Source: Mesorhizobium sp. DCY119
Lineage (GTDB): Bacteria > Pseudomonadota > Alphaproteobacteria > Rhizobiales > Rhizobiaceae
Direction: 5' to 3'
Length of the DNA stretch: 64,000 nucleotides
Assembly: GCF_003590645.1 (NCBI RefSeq)
Contig: NZ_CP031834.1
Span: 3,968,501-4,032,500, forward strand
Part shown: positions 17,835 to 26,835 of the stretch, in pieces
Numbering within the stretch: position 1 is the first letter of the stretch
How the letters are laid out: each line of letters begins with the position of its first letter
Program-made: the position numbers and the translations under genes
Notes under the pieces: generated by a model
Told to the model about the DNA's origin: nothing
Seen by the model: the letters and a program-made list of their open reading frames with translations, nothing else
Databases searched by the model: none

Positions 17835-18021
17835 TTCTGCATTGGCGGCCGCATTGCGCGAAGCGGTCGAGGAATGCGGTCAACCGCGGGCGCTGTCGCT
17901 CCGGCTCGAAGCATGGCTCCAGGCTATGACCGAGGGCGACGACACGCGGGAAGACCTGGCCCAACGCTACGAGGATGTCCGCGAAGCGGTTCAACTGGGG
18001 GGACCGCCGAGTGCGAATTGA
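17824..18021 (+). CDS. Small helical protein of the defence operon
   Basis: A 65-aa acidic, all-helical protein (LAAALREAVEECGQPRALSL). It begins behind AAAGGAGA, overlaps the helicase stop by 11 nt and is overlapped by 11 nt by the next gene, so it is certainly part of the operon. I do not recognise it. Small helical proteins in such positions are often adaptors between a helicase and an SMC-like ATPase, or antitoxin-like partners, but nothing here decides between these. Confidence 0.72.
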   Translation: MALDSALAAALREAVEECGQPRALSLRLEAWLQAMTEGDDTREDLAQRYEDVREAVQLGGPPSAN

Positions 18022-19990
18022 TATTGCCGGATGGTCGACCTCGGGGCTGCGTTGTCCCGACGTCGCCATCGATCTGATCGGACCAGCGCCCGCGACTCCC
18101 AAGGTCACCTTGCTTCAGATGCCCAACGGCACGGGCAAGACCACCACGCTCGAGATGCTGATTGCGACGCTGAGTGGGGCGGCGGCTTCGTGGGACCAGA
18201 AGATCGTGCGCAGCTATCGCCGCAAGGGCGATGACCGCGACCTCGGCACCTTCGTCGTGTCGCTGCTCGTCGATGGCCGGCCCTTGTCGATCGAGCTGGT
18301 CCTCGACTTCGAGATGGGCACCGCGCGCTATCGGACAACCAATCCGGGCAGCGGCGGCGTCGTCCAGTCCTGGGCGCCGCCACCACTCGTGCGCCGCTTC
18401 CTCGCCAAGGAATTTCTCGGCCTGTTCGTCTTCAACGGCGAGTTTGCCGCCCGTCTCCTCGACGAGCGGCAGACGGCGGCGGATGACGCGATCGACGCGC
18501 TGTGCCAGCTCTATCTCCTCGATGAGGTGGAAGATTTCGTCGAGCAGGAATGGGCGCGGCGGACCAAGCAGGCGGGCGCGAAGAGCGACGGCGCCCTTGC
18601 CCGCCTCCGTACCCAGCTTGCCAATATGACCACCCGGCGAGGGATCATCGTCCAGGCCCGGGCGAAGGCCGATGGACAGGTGCGCGACACTGCCGCCGAG
18701 ATGGCGGACCTTAGCGCTAAGATCGAGGAGCGGTTGGGGACCGGTCGATCGACCCGCGAACAGTTCAACGAAGCCAAAATCGAAATGACACGGACGGAAG
18801 GCGCGCTCGTCGTCGCAGCAGGCAATGCGATGCAGGCGCTCCGCCAACCGCTGGCCATCCACCCGTCTTTCGCCACATCGCTGATCGCCCTCAAGGACAA
18901 TCTCGACAATCTGCGCCTGCCCGAGAACACCTCGGCCCAGTTCTTCAACGAGCTTCTCGAGGAGGACGAGTGCATCTGCGGCCGCGAAATGACGCCTGGT
19001 GCTAAGCATGAGATCGGGATCCGGTCGCTTCGCTATCTCGACGCATCGGAATCCGGCGTCATCAACGCGATCAAGCAGGACATTGGCGATTTCACCGCCT
19101 CGTCCGAAACCCAGTCACCCGCCGAAAGCTTGGCGACCGCAATGGCGGAGCTAGGCACTGCTCGGCGAGACCAGAAAATGGCCCGGCAGACTGTGCTCGC
19201 GCTTCAGCAGAAGCTGATCGACGAAGGCGACGAAGAGCTTCGGGCGTGGCAGCTGCAGCTCAACAAGCAGACCAAGCTCAATGCAGAGTGCGCGCGGCTC
19301 GTTGCGGAGATTGACGCCGACGACGAGAAAGACGGTGCATCCGACCCTTGCTCGCTCAAGCTGATCGACAAGAAGATCAAGGATTTCGGCAGCAAGATTT
19401 CCGAGATCACCGAGACGGTGACGCTCCGCAAGCAGACCGATGTCGTCAAGGGCATCATGGCGCGCACCAAGGAGCTCGCCAGGCTGAAGATCAAGGCCGA
19501 ACTCATTGCGCTCAGCAACACCCGCCTTGAGAAAGTGCTCGCTAATGATCCGCTGACCATCGCCCGGATCGATCGCTCCATCCGCTTGGAGGGTCAGGGA
19601 ACGGGCAGCACCGCACAGGTGCTGGCGGCAGGCTATGTCTTCCTGATGAGCGCGCTTCGCCGCGGCAATAACGACTTCCCGCTAGTCGTCGACAGTCCCG
19701 CCAACCCAATGGACATGGGTAGGCGGCGCCGCGTCGGCGCCCTGATCCCCGAGCTTTGCAGTCAGTTTGTCGCGTTCACCATCAACACCGAACTGCCCGG
19801 ATTCGTGCCTGCGCTGGCGGCCGCGACTGACGAGATTCGCTATCTAACGATGTTCCGGAAGACTCCAGGGACGGCACGGCTGCTTCCCGCGCTCCCGACG
19901 ACCGGCGTCACCCAGAACGACCATTCGGTGGTCGTCGAAGGCAGCGACTATTTCATGAGCTTTGATGTCACCGACGAGGAGGAAGACTAG
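18011..19990 (+). CDS. SMC-like coiled-coil ATPase (DndD/RecN-like fold)
   Basis: A 659-aa P-loop ATPase. Walker A MPNGTGKTTT is at residue ~37. A long charged coiled-coil region follows, with a cysteine-containing apex EEDECICGREMTPG (~320) that resembles a zinc-hook half-site (CxC rather than CxxC). The C-terminal Walker B/D-loop is FPLVVDSPANPMD (~558). I chose GTG 18011, which has GGGGGGA seven nt upstream and repeats the 11-nt overlap of the previous gene, over ATG 17975, whose GAGG is directly adjacent. Probably senses or remodels DNA for the nuclease-helicase. It is distinct from the dndD-encoded ATPase on the opposite strand. Confidence 0.85.
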   Translation: MRIDIAGWSTSGLRCPDVAIDLIGPAPATPKVTLLQMPNGTGKTTTLEMLIATLSGAAASWDQKIVRSYRRKGDDRDLGTFVVSLLVDGRPLSIELVLDFEMGTARYRTTNPGSGGVVQSWAPPPLVRRFLAKEFLGLFVFNGEFAARLLDERQTAADDAIDALCQLYLLDEVEDFVEQEWARRTKQAGAKSDGALARLRTQLANMTTRRGIIVQARAKADGQVRDTAAEMADLSAKIEERLGTGRSTREQFNEAKIEMTRTEGALVVAAGNAMQALRQPLAIHPSFATSLIALKDNLDNLRLPENTSAQFFNELLEEDECICGREMTPGAKHEIGIRSLRYLDASESGVINAIKQDIGDFTASSETQSPAESLATAMAELGTARRDQKMARQTVLALQQKLIDEGDEELRAWQLQLNKQTKLNAECARLVAEIDADDEKDGASDPCSLKLIDKKIKDFGSKISEITETVTLRKQTDVVKGIMARTKELARLKIKAELIALSNTRLEKVLANDPLTIARIDRSIRLEGQGTGSTAQVLAAGYVFLMSALRRGNNDFPLVVDSPANPMDMGRRRRVGALIPELCSQFVAFTINTELPGFVPALAAATDEIRYLTMFRKTPGTARLLPALPTTGVTQNDHSVVVEGSDYFMSFDVTDEEED

Positions 19991-19991
19991 C

Positions 19992-20474
19992 ATGGCCTAT
20001 TTTCGCCTCCGCACCGACGCGCAAAGCTGGTTCTCCGAGATCGCGGACGCGCCGCCGTTCCGCACCAAATTCGACGTCTTTTACCTGTGCCTGCTCGCGG
20101 GCCTCGCCAGTGGGCGCGCGACCGAACTGGCCGGAGCGACGCATCCCGCGACCGATCTGGTCGAGAAGTTCGTCGAGGATTATCGTCCGGCGAGCCGCCT
20201 AATTATCGGGCTGCTGGTGACCGCTGAGCTCCGCAAGAGCGGCATCGACGTCAGCGAAAAGGCGCAGGTCCGCGCGCTCTTCAAGCGGCTGGTCGATTCC
20301 GAGAGTCCGAACAGCCTGACCGAGCCGGGAATGCGGCGGCTCAACGCCTATGCAAGTGGTGGCTATGAATATCTCGCCGAACAGCGTGACATGAAGCCCT
20401 ATACGGCGGAAGAATTCATCCAGAGCTATACGGCGTTGATCGGGGACGCCATTGCGAAGGCGGCGCTGGGCTAA
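19992..20474 (+). CDS. Unrecognised 160-aa protein, last gene of the operon
   Basis: A soluble, mostly helical protein (FRLRTDAQSWFSEIADAPPF; KFDVFYLCLLAGLASGRA). It starts behind GAGGAGGAAG at the stop of the SMC-like ATPase. Its TAA (20472-20474) overlaps the TAG of convergent dndA (20471-20473), so no terminator separates the two operons. The family is not recognised; its pairing with an SMC-like ATPase suggests a structural subunit of the same complex. Confidence 0.8.
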   Translation: MAYFRLRTDAQSWFSEIADAPPFRTKFDVFYLCLLAGLASGRATELAGATHPATDLVEKFVEDYRPASRLIIGLLVTAELRKSGIDVSEKAQVRALFKRLVDSESPNSLTEPGMRRLNAYASGGYEYLAEQRDMKPYTAEEFIQSYTALIGDAIAKAALG

Positions 20475-21646
20475 GCTGTTGCGCGTGCCGGCATTGGCCC
20501 GGCTCGCCTCAGTCGCGTGCACTCCTCAATGATAAGCGAGGCGGCAGCACCCATTTGCGCCTCGGTCGTGAACCGCCCGGGCGCGATCCGGAACGCCCCC
20601 CGCGCTCGCTCGGTGTCGCCGAACATCGCGAGCAGAACGTGCGAGGTCTCGATCTTGTCGGTCGCGCATGCGCTCGACGCGGAAAAGCTCAGCTGGTCGC
20701 GAAGGCAGCGCATCAACGCCAGGGGTTCCAGTCCCGGAATCGAGAAGGACAGATTGTTCGGCAGACGCTTGGTCGGGTGACCGTTGAGCACAGCGCCAGG
20801 CACACGTTCCAGCACGGCGTCGCGGAAGGTGGTGCACAGGCTGGACAATCGCACTGCCTCGGATTTCGCTGTCCGCTTCGCGATCGCCATCGCGGTCCCC
20901 ATGCCGACGATCCCGGCCGGGTTGAGAGTGCCGGGCCGCAGTCCACGCTCCTGGCCGCCACCAAAGAGCAAGGGCGTGAGCTTCACCCGTGGTCGCCGCG
21001 CCCGCACGTAAAGTGCGCCAATCCCCTTTGGGCCATAGGCTTTGTGTGCGGACAGGCTTGCGAGATGGATATTGTCACGCTCCACATCGATATCGCCATA
21101 GGCGGCGATTTGCGCCAGATCGGTGTGGAAGATCACGCCGCGCGCCGCGCACAGAGCGCCGATCTCCTGGATCGGCTGGAGCGATCCCACTTCGTTGTTC
21201 GCCGCCATGACCGACACCAAGGCAGTATCGTCGCAAAGGCTGTCTGCAATGGCCGTCACGGAGACTCGGCCATCTTCACCCACCGGTACATAGGTAACGC
21301 GCCAGCCCTCGCGTTCCAGGGCGCGCGCCGGCTCGAGTATGGCGGGATGCTCGATCGCCGTCGTTACCAAATGCTTCTTGTCCGGATTGGCGCGCGCGAC
21401 GCCGAAGATCGCGAGATTGTCGGCCTCGGTGCAACTGCCGGTGAAGACGATCTCATTCTCGTGCGCGCCGATCGCATCGGCAACAAGCGCGCGAGACATG
21501 GCGACCGCGCGCGCCGCCACGTGACCATCCTCATGCGCTACGCTCGACGGATTGCCGAAGATCTCGCGGAGATAGGGATCCATCGCTTCGATCACACCGG
21601 GATCGATTGGCGTCGTCGCATTATGGTCGAGATAGATCCTGTCCAT
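20471..21646 (-). CDS. dndA: Cysteine desulfurase DndA
   Basis: A 391-aa class V aminotransferase-fold, PLP-dependent cysteine desulfurase. The PLP lysine is K202 in LSAHKAYGPKG and the persulfide-forming cysteine is C327 in FSASSACAT, both where IscS/NifS enzymes carry them. It supplies sulfur to DndC for DNA phosphorothioation. It lies last in the dndBCDEA cluster, 8 nt after dndE. In many genomes DndA is replaced by a housekeeping IscS; here a dedicated copy is linked, which supports the dnd assignment. Confidence 0.93.
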   Translation of the reverse strand: MDRIYLDHNATTPIDPGVIEAMDPYLREIFGNPSSVAHEDGHVAARAVAMSRALVADAIGAHENEIVFTGSCTEADNLAIFGVARANPDKKHLVTTAIEHPAILEPARALEREGWRVTYVPVGEDGRVSVTAIADSLCDDTALVSVMAANNEVGSLQPIQEIGALCAARGVIFHTDLAQIAAYGDIDVERDNIHLASLSAHKAYGPKGIGALYVRARRPRVKLTPLLFGGGQERGLRPGTLNPAGIVGMGTAMAIAKRTAKSEAVRLSSLCTTFRDAVLERVPGAVLNGHPTKRLPNNLSFSIPGLEPLALMRCLRDQLSFSASSACATDKIETSHVLLAMFGDTERARGAFRIAPGRFTTEAQMGAAASLIIEECTRLRRAGPMPARATA

Positions 21647-21654
21647 GGCAGCGG

Positions 21655-22032
21655 TCAGGCGGCCAGCGGCACGAGCCGGAGCAGGTCCGTCGGCGATTTC
21701 GCGCGCACGGCCAGCGTGCCGACACCGCGATGGATGTGACCGCGCAAACGGTCGATCAGCGCCCCGTCACCCAGCTCGCTGTCTCCCGATTGGCCTTCCT
21801 CGACCCAGCGCAGCAACGCGGCGATCAGGGCGCCATATTCACCCGTCAGCGTATAGGAGTTGAACTCGGACCCGTCTTCGTCGGGTGTCGCTGCGCCGCC
21901 TAGTGGTCCTTCTTCCAGCGATATCATGATCGCCATGCGGCAGAGCAGATTGGGCGTGATCCCGGTGCGCTGTCGCAGCGAGCGCAGCTTGCTCGTCGCG
22001 TCGCTGGAGATCTTAAGCTTGCTGTAGTGCAT
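21655..22032 (-). CDS. dndE: DNA sulfur modification protein DndE
   Basis: A 125-aa small helical protein beginning HYSKLKISSDATSKLRSLRQ and containing the DndE-like TGITPNLLCRMAIMISLEEG. DndE forms tetramers that bind nicked double-stranded DNA and is needed for phosphorothioate incorporation. The start at 22032 has GGGAGGATT upstream and lies 20 nt inside the dndD 3' end; an ATG at 22101 would add 23 residues read from dndD. Confidence 0.93.
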   Translation of the reverse strand: MHYSKLKISSDATSKLRSLRQRTGITPNLLCRMAIMISLEEGPLGGAATPDEDGSEFNSYTLTGEYGALIAALLRWVEEGQSGDSELGDGALIDRLRGHIHRGVGTLAVRAKSPTDLLRLVPLAA

Positions 22033-24022
22033 GAATCCTCCCCGCGAGCTCGGTCGCGAAATAGCCGTTCGAAACCACCGTCCGTCCGGCCTCATGGTCA
22101 TAGTCGAGCCTAAACGCGTGAGACACGCTCGGGGCCAGATCGCGCATCAAGGCCTCGTCGATCTCGGTGTCGGTCGACAGCAGGATCACCTGGTGCGAGG
22201 CGGCGGGGAAATAGCGGCCAGTGAGCTTCGCGCGATGCTCCGAATCCAGCCGGGCGAGCGGCGTATCGATGATCATCGGCAGCGGCCGGCCGCTCGTCCG
22301 CGCCAGCGCCCAGAGCATCGCGATGGCGTAGATCTGCTTTTCGCCGGCGGACAAGGCGGATTTCGGTATCTCCCTGTGCCCCCGGTCGATCAGGGTCGTC
22401 GCAAATGTGTCAGGATCGATGCGCACATCGACAATGAGATCGGCCTTGCGTGCGAGCCGGTTGAAGCAGTTCACAAATTCGGTGCGGAGCTGACCCAGCT
22501 TATGCTCGAGCAAGCGCTTCTCATAGTCGGCCAGCGCTTGCGCGGTTCGCGCGGCAAGCTCCGCGCGCTCCATCGCCTTGGCCGAACTGGCCTGCTCGTC
22601 TTCGAGACGGCGCCGGTCGCGATCAAGAGTGACCATCTGGCCACGCAGCAATTTGAGCTCTTCCTGCCGCGCGTTGAGCGTTGCCTCGGTCGCACCGACC
22701 TTTTGTTCCGCCAAACGCAGCTCATCGAGCAACACCCCGGCCGCCGCATTGTCGGCGCGGGCAAGCGCGGTATCGAGCGCCCGCACCTTAGCAGTCAGCG
22801 CGTTTAGATCCTTGAGCAAGGCGCGTGCGCGCGGACGAACGTCCAACTCCACCTCGGCCAGCCGGCTCAGTGTCGCAGCGCCATCGCCGACTTCCCGAAA
22901 GGCGGCATGGCTCTCTGCCTGCGTGTCCGGCAGCGACTGCGCATCGAAGAAATGCTGGAGATCGGACCAGTGCTTTGCGTCCCACTTGCCTTGCCGCTGT
23001 GCAGATTTGTCGGCGCGCCAGGCGACCAGTAGGCTCTGCACATGCATCATCGAGCTTTGCTGCCGTTCGGGCCCATTGGCCTGTGCCAATGCTGCACGGA
23101 AGCTGCCGACCAGCTTGGGCGCCAGGGCGAACGGCAGCAGCTTGTTCGATAGGTCTCGCAACTCGTGCTCGCAACGGGCGATGCCCCGCTTGGCCTCGTC
23201 GCGTTCCGCCTCGGTCCGCGCCCGGTGCAGCGCAACGTCGCCGCCCTCCGCAACGAACTGGCGCCGCACCCGCTCGGCCTGGCGGGCCTGCGAGTCGCGC
23301 GCCGACACCAGCTCGGCCACCGCATCGCCAGTCTCCTCGGCGCGCCGGGCGGCGGCTGCGATCGCGCGGTTGACCGCTTCCAGCTTCGCGGTCGACGCCC
23401 CATCGCCTTCACGCAGATGCCGCGCCAGATAGAGGCCGAGATCAGCGCGGAGGCGACCCACCAGGTCAATCCCAAGCAATCCCCGCATCGCTTCGGCGAG
23501 GTGCTCGTTCTCGGCTTCACCGTCGGCGATCTCGCTGATCTTCTCGCCATCAAAAAAGAAGAGCTGCGAAACTCCAGGCGGGATCAACTCCTGCAGAAAA
23601 TGGTGCCATTCCTCGCGCGGGACGGAGGTGACGGTCGTACCATCCTTTTCCAGCAGCAGGCTTTCCGCGAGGGTCTTCCCGCGCACCGACCATTCGCGGC
23701 GCACCCGATAGCGATGCACGACGCCGGCTTCGGCATAGTCGAACTCCAGGCCGACCGCCGCGGTCATCGTCCCAGCGTCGCGATTGATCCGGCCGCGCAG
23801 ATAGGCTTCGTAATCCGACTGGGCTACGCGCGCGCCCAGCGAGCGCCGGCCATAAAGGGCAAGGCGGACGGCCTCCAGGAGGGTGGTCTTGCCCGCTCCA
23901 TTCTTGCCGCCAACGAGCACAATCGGGCACGCACCGCCCCGCCGGCTGCGCGGCACGAGGTCGATTTCCGTCGTTCCGGCATAGAGGCCAAAATTCTCGA
24001 GGGCTACGTTCCGCAAAATCAT
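22013..24022 (-). CDS. dndD: DNA sulfur modification ATPase DndD
   Basis: A 669-aa SMC-like ATPase of the DndD family. Walker A GGKNGAGKTTLL lies near residue 35, directly after ILRNVALENFGLYAGTTEID. A long coiled coil fills the middle and the signature/Walker B region is at the C-terminus (ALSAGEKQIYAIAMLWALA, then PMIIDTPLARLDSEHR). It provides the ATP-dependent DNA nicking/opening step of phosphorothioation. The start overlaps the dndC stop (ATGA); a longer upstream reading only traverses dndC. Confidence 0.95.
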   Translation of the reverse strand: MILRNVALENFGLYAGTTEIDLVPRSRRGGACPIVLVGGKNGAGKTTLLEAVRLALYGRRSLGARVAQSDYEAYLRGRINRDAGTMTAAVGLEFDYAEAGVVHRYRVRREWSVRGKTLAESLLLEKDGTTVTSVPREEWHHFLQELIPPGVSQLFFFDGEKISEIADGEAENEHLAEAMRGLLGIDLVGRLRADLGLYLARHLREGDGASTAKLEAVNRAIAAAARRAEETGDAVAELVSARDSQARQAERVRRQFVAEGGDVALHRARTEAERDEAKRGIARCEHELRDLSNKLLPFALAPKLVGSFRAALAQANGPERQQSSMMHVQSLLVAWRADKSAQRQGKWDAKHWSDLQHFFDAQSLPDTQAESHAAFREVGDGAATLSRLAEVELDVRPRARALLKDLNALTAKVRALDTALARADNAAAGVLLDELRLAEQKVGATEATLNARQEELKLLRGQMVTLDRDRRRLEDEQASSAKAMERAELAARTAQALADYEKRLLEHKLGQLRTEFVNCFNRLARKADLIVDVRIDPDTFATTLIDRGHREIPKSALSAGEKQIYAIAMLWALARTSGRPLPMIIDTPLARLDSEHRAKLTGRYFPAASHQVILLSTDTEIDEALMRDLAPSVSHAFRLDYDHEAGRTVVSNGYFATELAGRIHALQQA

Positions 24023-25503
24023 TCGGCACCTTCGCGTGTCGCGAACGAAGCGAGCATCCCGTCTCCTTCCTCTTCGAACTCGGCGCCTTCCAGTTCGACC
24101 GCGAGGCGGCCCGACAGCCGCTCGGCAAGCACGATGTCCAGGCCCCGCCATTCCTGCTGGAACAGATCCTCAATGCGGGTATGGACCGCGTGACGGCGCT
24201 TCAATCCGTGCGCGGCGCGCTCGACGTCGAGCAGCTTGATGACAAGCTCGGTCGGTACCTCGTGATCGGCGCAGATCGCATCGAGCAGTTGGCTGTCATC
24301 GGCGGTGAAGGTGACGGCATCCTCGGCAATCCAGTTGAGATCGCGGCCAAGCACCTCGCGTACAATCTGTGGCACGGAGTCCGCCCAGTCGCCGCGCTCG
24401 GCGCGCCAGATCCGCCGGATTTCATGCAGCTCTGCATCGTGGACAAGCAGGGTCTCGTCGCCCGGAGGCGCCTCGCGTTGGACGCGGATCTGAGTTTCCA
24501 GCAGCCGGCGCAGCAGGCTCTTGCAGAAGTCCAGCGTATAGGGGCCCGGCACCGGTGTATCAGTCCCCTTGATGAAGGCGACTTGGCCGCTGCGCCGCCT
24601 GAAATCGCGGTAGAGCCTTTTCTTGTCGGGCGCCTGCGTCTCGGCCAGCAAGTCTCGGAATTCGAGCAGCGGCTCGAGCCAGTCTTCGCCAGAATCGATC
24701 ATCGCTTCCATCGATCGATCGCGTTCCACCACGGTGCAAACCCAGCATCCGAAACGCGAATTCCCGCAGCTCGGGGTCGTGGTATCGACCACCAGCGGGC
24801 ATTCGCCTGCCTGCGCGTTGCGGTACATCGCGACAAGATCGCGATTGTCATTACCCCAAGGCGACGGGTTCTGAAGCAGATAAGTCCAGACGTCATCGGT
24901 CGTGAGCGCCTCGATCGGCCCGTAGACAAAGGCGTTCGAGAGCGAGGAATGCCGCGAAAGCGGCGATCCCTTGATCCGGTGGAACGACATGACCTGCGCG
25001 CGAGTCGCACTTTCCGACGACCGAACGCCCAGGATCATCACGACCTCGCCGAAATCGGCGACCTTGGATTTGATGAAATCATTGGCCGGCTCGATCTTGA
25101 GGCGCTCGGTACACCAGCGGAAGCGCCGCGACGGCGCTGGATATCCCCGGCCGATCATATTAACCCAGAAGCTGCGATCGACCGTCGGCATGACCTTTTC
25201 GGTCTTGATAGGCAGGCCCTGTTCGGCCGCGGCCTTCTCGATCCGCTCCAGCGTCACGTCGATGTAGCGCACGATGACTGGCGTCTCGACCAAGGTATCG
25301 GAACTGATCACGTAGATCGGCTTTTGGCGCTGCTCGAGCGGCAGGGCCAACAGCGCCTTCCAGACCATTTGCAACGCGCAGGTCGAGTCCTTGCCGCCTG
25401 AATATCCGACTACCCAAGGCCGGCTATCCGACAAATAGACCTGCTGGATTTCGCGGTAGCGAGCATCCAACCCATCCCCATCGAGCACAGAAGTCCTCGC
25501 CAT
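24019..25503 (-). CDS. dndC: Phosphorothioation sulfurtransferase DndC
   Basis: A 494-aa PAPS-reductase-like protein with the ATP-pyrophosphatase loop YSGGKDSTCALQM near residue 36 and iron-sulfur cysteines in RFRWCTERLK and CGNSRFGCWVC. DndC activates the DNA backbone with ATP and transfers sulfur delivered by DndA. Its ATG shares one base with the dndB stop (TGATG), so translation is coupled. Length and motifs fit the family. Confidence 0.95.
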   Translation of the reverse strand: MARTSVLDGDGLDARYREIQQVYLSDSRPWVVGYSGGKDSTCALQMVWKALLALPLEQRQKPIYVISSDTLVETPVIVRYIDVTLERIEKAAAEQGLPIKTEKVMPTVDRSFWVNMIGRGYPAPSRRFRWCTERLKIEPANDFIKSKVADFGEVVMILGVRSSESATRAQVMSFHRIKGSPLSRHSSLSNAFVYGPIEALTTDDVWTYLLQNPSPWGNDNRDLVAMYRNAQAGECPLVVDTTTPSCGNSRFGCWVCTVVERDRSMEAMIDSGEDWLEPLLEFRDLLAETQAPDKKRLYRDFRRRSGQVAFIKGTDTPVPGPYTLDFCKSLLRRLLETQIRVQREAPPGDETLLVHDAELHEIRRIWRAERGDWADSVPQIVREVLGRDLNWIAEDAVTFTADDSQLLDAICADHEVPTELVIKLLDVERAAHGLKRRHAVHTRIEDLFQQEWRGLDIVLAERLSGRLAVELEGAEFEEEGDGMLASFATREGAE

Positions 25504-26615
25504 CAGCTAGCCGCCTTCAACTGAGCATTTCCCGTCGGTGCGTAGAGATCTTCAACGCGTTGACCTTCCTGACTGAGCGGCAGACCCAAGGCGCGCACGA
25601 TCACGTTGGTCACTAGGGTCACATTGTTCTTCGATTTGTTGACCTTGCCGGCCACAAGCGCGCGGTTGTCCCACAGCGTGCGATTGGCCCGGGCCCAGTC
25701 GATTGTACGCAGCTTGGCCAAGCGCTTTGCCCAGTCTCGCGGATGCGCCTTGATCAGCTGCGACCCGGCCTTCGCGATCGCCAGCACTGCGACACCATGC
25801 GCATGGATATAGTCGCGGCGCAGCTCGAATGAAGAAACTTCGCGCGACCCGACACGCTGCCAGTCAGGCATTTGCGCGATGACCGCGTTCCAGAATGCGA
25901 TAGATAGCGCCTTGTCGTCTGCGTTGATTGTCCCCGACTTCGACTTGCCAATCAGCTCGCCGGTCGCCTGATGCAGGCTGCTCAGCGTGAAGAACTTAAT
26001 CGAGCGGTTGGAAATGCTTGTACCGTCGTAACAAGTGAAATCCCGTAGCAGCGGGATGGATCTGACGACCTCGCGCGACAGACCGGACAGGGCGTCACGG
26101 TGATTGTACAGGATCTTGATCGAGCGCGTCGGACGGACCGCGTGGATGTTAAGATCGGCGAACATCTGCTGCGAGCGGGTCAAACCCTTGTCGACGAACA
26201 CGACGACCGAGATGGTCTCGTCGCCGAGCGTCGGGCGTTCGCGGACCGCTTCCTCGATGGCTGCGCGTCGGTGCTGACCGTCATTGATTAGGATCGTCGC
26301 ACCCATGTCGATTCGAAGCTGGCCTACCTTGCGCAAAGGACCTTCGGTTGCGGCTGGCTCAAACTCGATCTCTCCATCGATCGATGCACAGAGCGAGGAG
26401 AGGATATACTCGCTCGAATTCCCCGTGATGTAGTTGGCGATCGCCGGGACACGAGCCTTGTTCAGGACGCGTTGCGCGCGCAACTCGGCCGGCATCGCCT
26501 CATCATCGAACTTGAAGAGGCGCGGAACCACCTTGAGTGGCACCATGATCACGTAGTAGGAGCTGCCTGCCTGCACGCCCCGAATGGCAGTAAATTCTAG
26601 GCTGTTGCCGTCCAT
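25503..26615 (-). CDS. dndB: DndB, DGQHR-domain regulator of phosphorothioation
   Basis: A 370-aa DGQHR-domain protein with the diagnostic LINDGQHRRAAIEEAV near residue 115. In Salmonella DndB is a transcriptional repressor of the dnd operon that also limits modification density. First gene of dndBCDEA, preceded by repeated TGGAAGT sequences (26661-26718) that may be its binding sites. A second DGQHR protein is encoded at 29125-30360, so two related proteins may share or divide this role. Confidence 0.92.
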   Translation of the reverse strand: MDGNSLEFTAIRGVQAGSSYYVIMVPLKVVPRLFKFDDEAMPAELRAQRVLNKARVPAIANYITGNSSEYILSSLCASIDGEIEFEPAATEGPLRKVGQLRIDMGATILINDGQHRRAAIEEAVRERPTLGDETISVVVFVDKGLTRSQQMFADLNIHAVRPTRSIKILYNHRDALSGLSREVVRSIPLLRDFTCYDGTSISNRSIKFFTLSSLHQATGELIGKSKSGTINADDKALSIAFWNAVIAQMPDWQRVGSREVSSFELRRDYIHAHGVAVLAIAKAGSQLIKAHPRDWAKRLAKLRTIDWARANRTLWDNRALVAGKVNKSKNNVTLVTNVIVRALGLPLSQEGQRVEDLYAPTGNAQLKAAS

Positions 26616-26660
26616 CGAAAAAGTCCAGAATGATGAGCGTAACCCTACGCCGCAACGTCC

Positions 26661-26718
26661 ATGGAAGTCAATTATTTATTGATGGAAGTGTGTTTGTAGG
26701 GCCGACTTCACTTCCATC
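26661..26718. promoter_or_regulatory. Repeated TGGAAGT elements between dndB and methyltransferase gene
   Basis: ATGGAAGT occurs at 26661-26668, again within GATGGAAGTG at 26681-26690, and as the exact complement CACTTCCATC at 26709-26718, all upstream of divergently transcribed dndB. The two 10-bp arms form a perfect inverted repeat with an 18-nt spacer. This is the likely operator of the dnd cluster (DndB or another factor); it does not match the TACG-N10-CGTA type reported for Salmonella DndB. Confidence 0.55.
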
Positions 26719-26835
26719 GTGACCGCCCTTGGAAGACCCTATATCACGGCTGGCCCTCACGCGAGCGCGTCTGCCACATATTACGCGCGCGTGTGTACTG
26801 CGGATTCGGGCGCATCGGTTAAAGCGAGAAAAACA

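Noticed and set aside
22013-24151. 712-codon version of DndD starting at 24151
   Set aside because: The first 43 residues are a basic shadow of dndC; the start at 24022 overlaps the dndC stop and begins at the conserved first strand.
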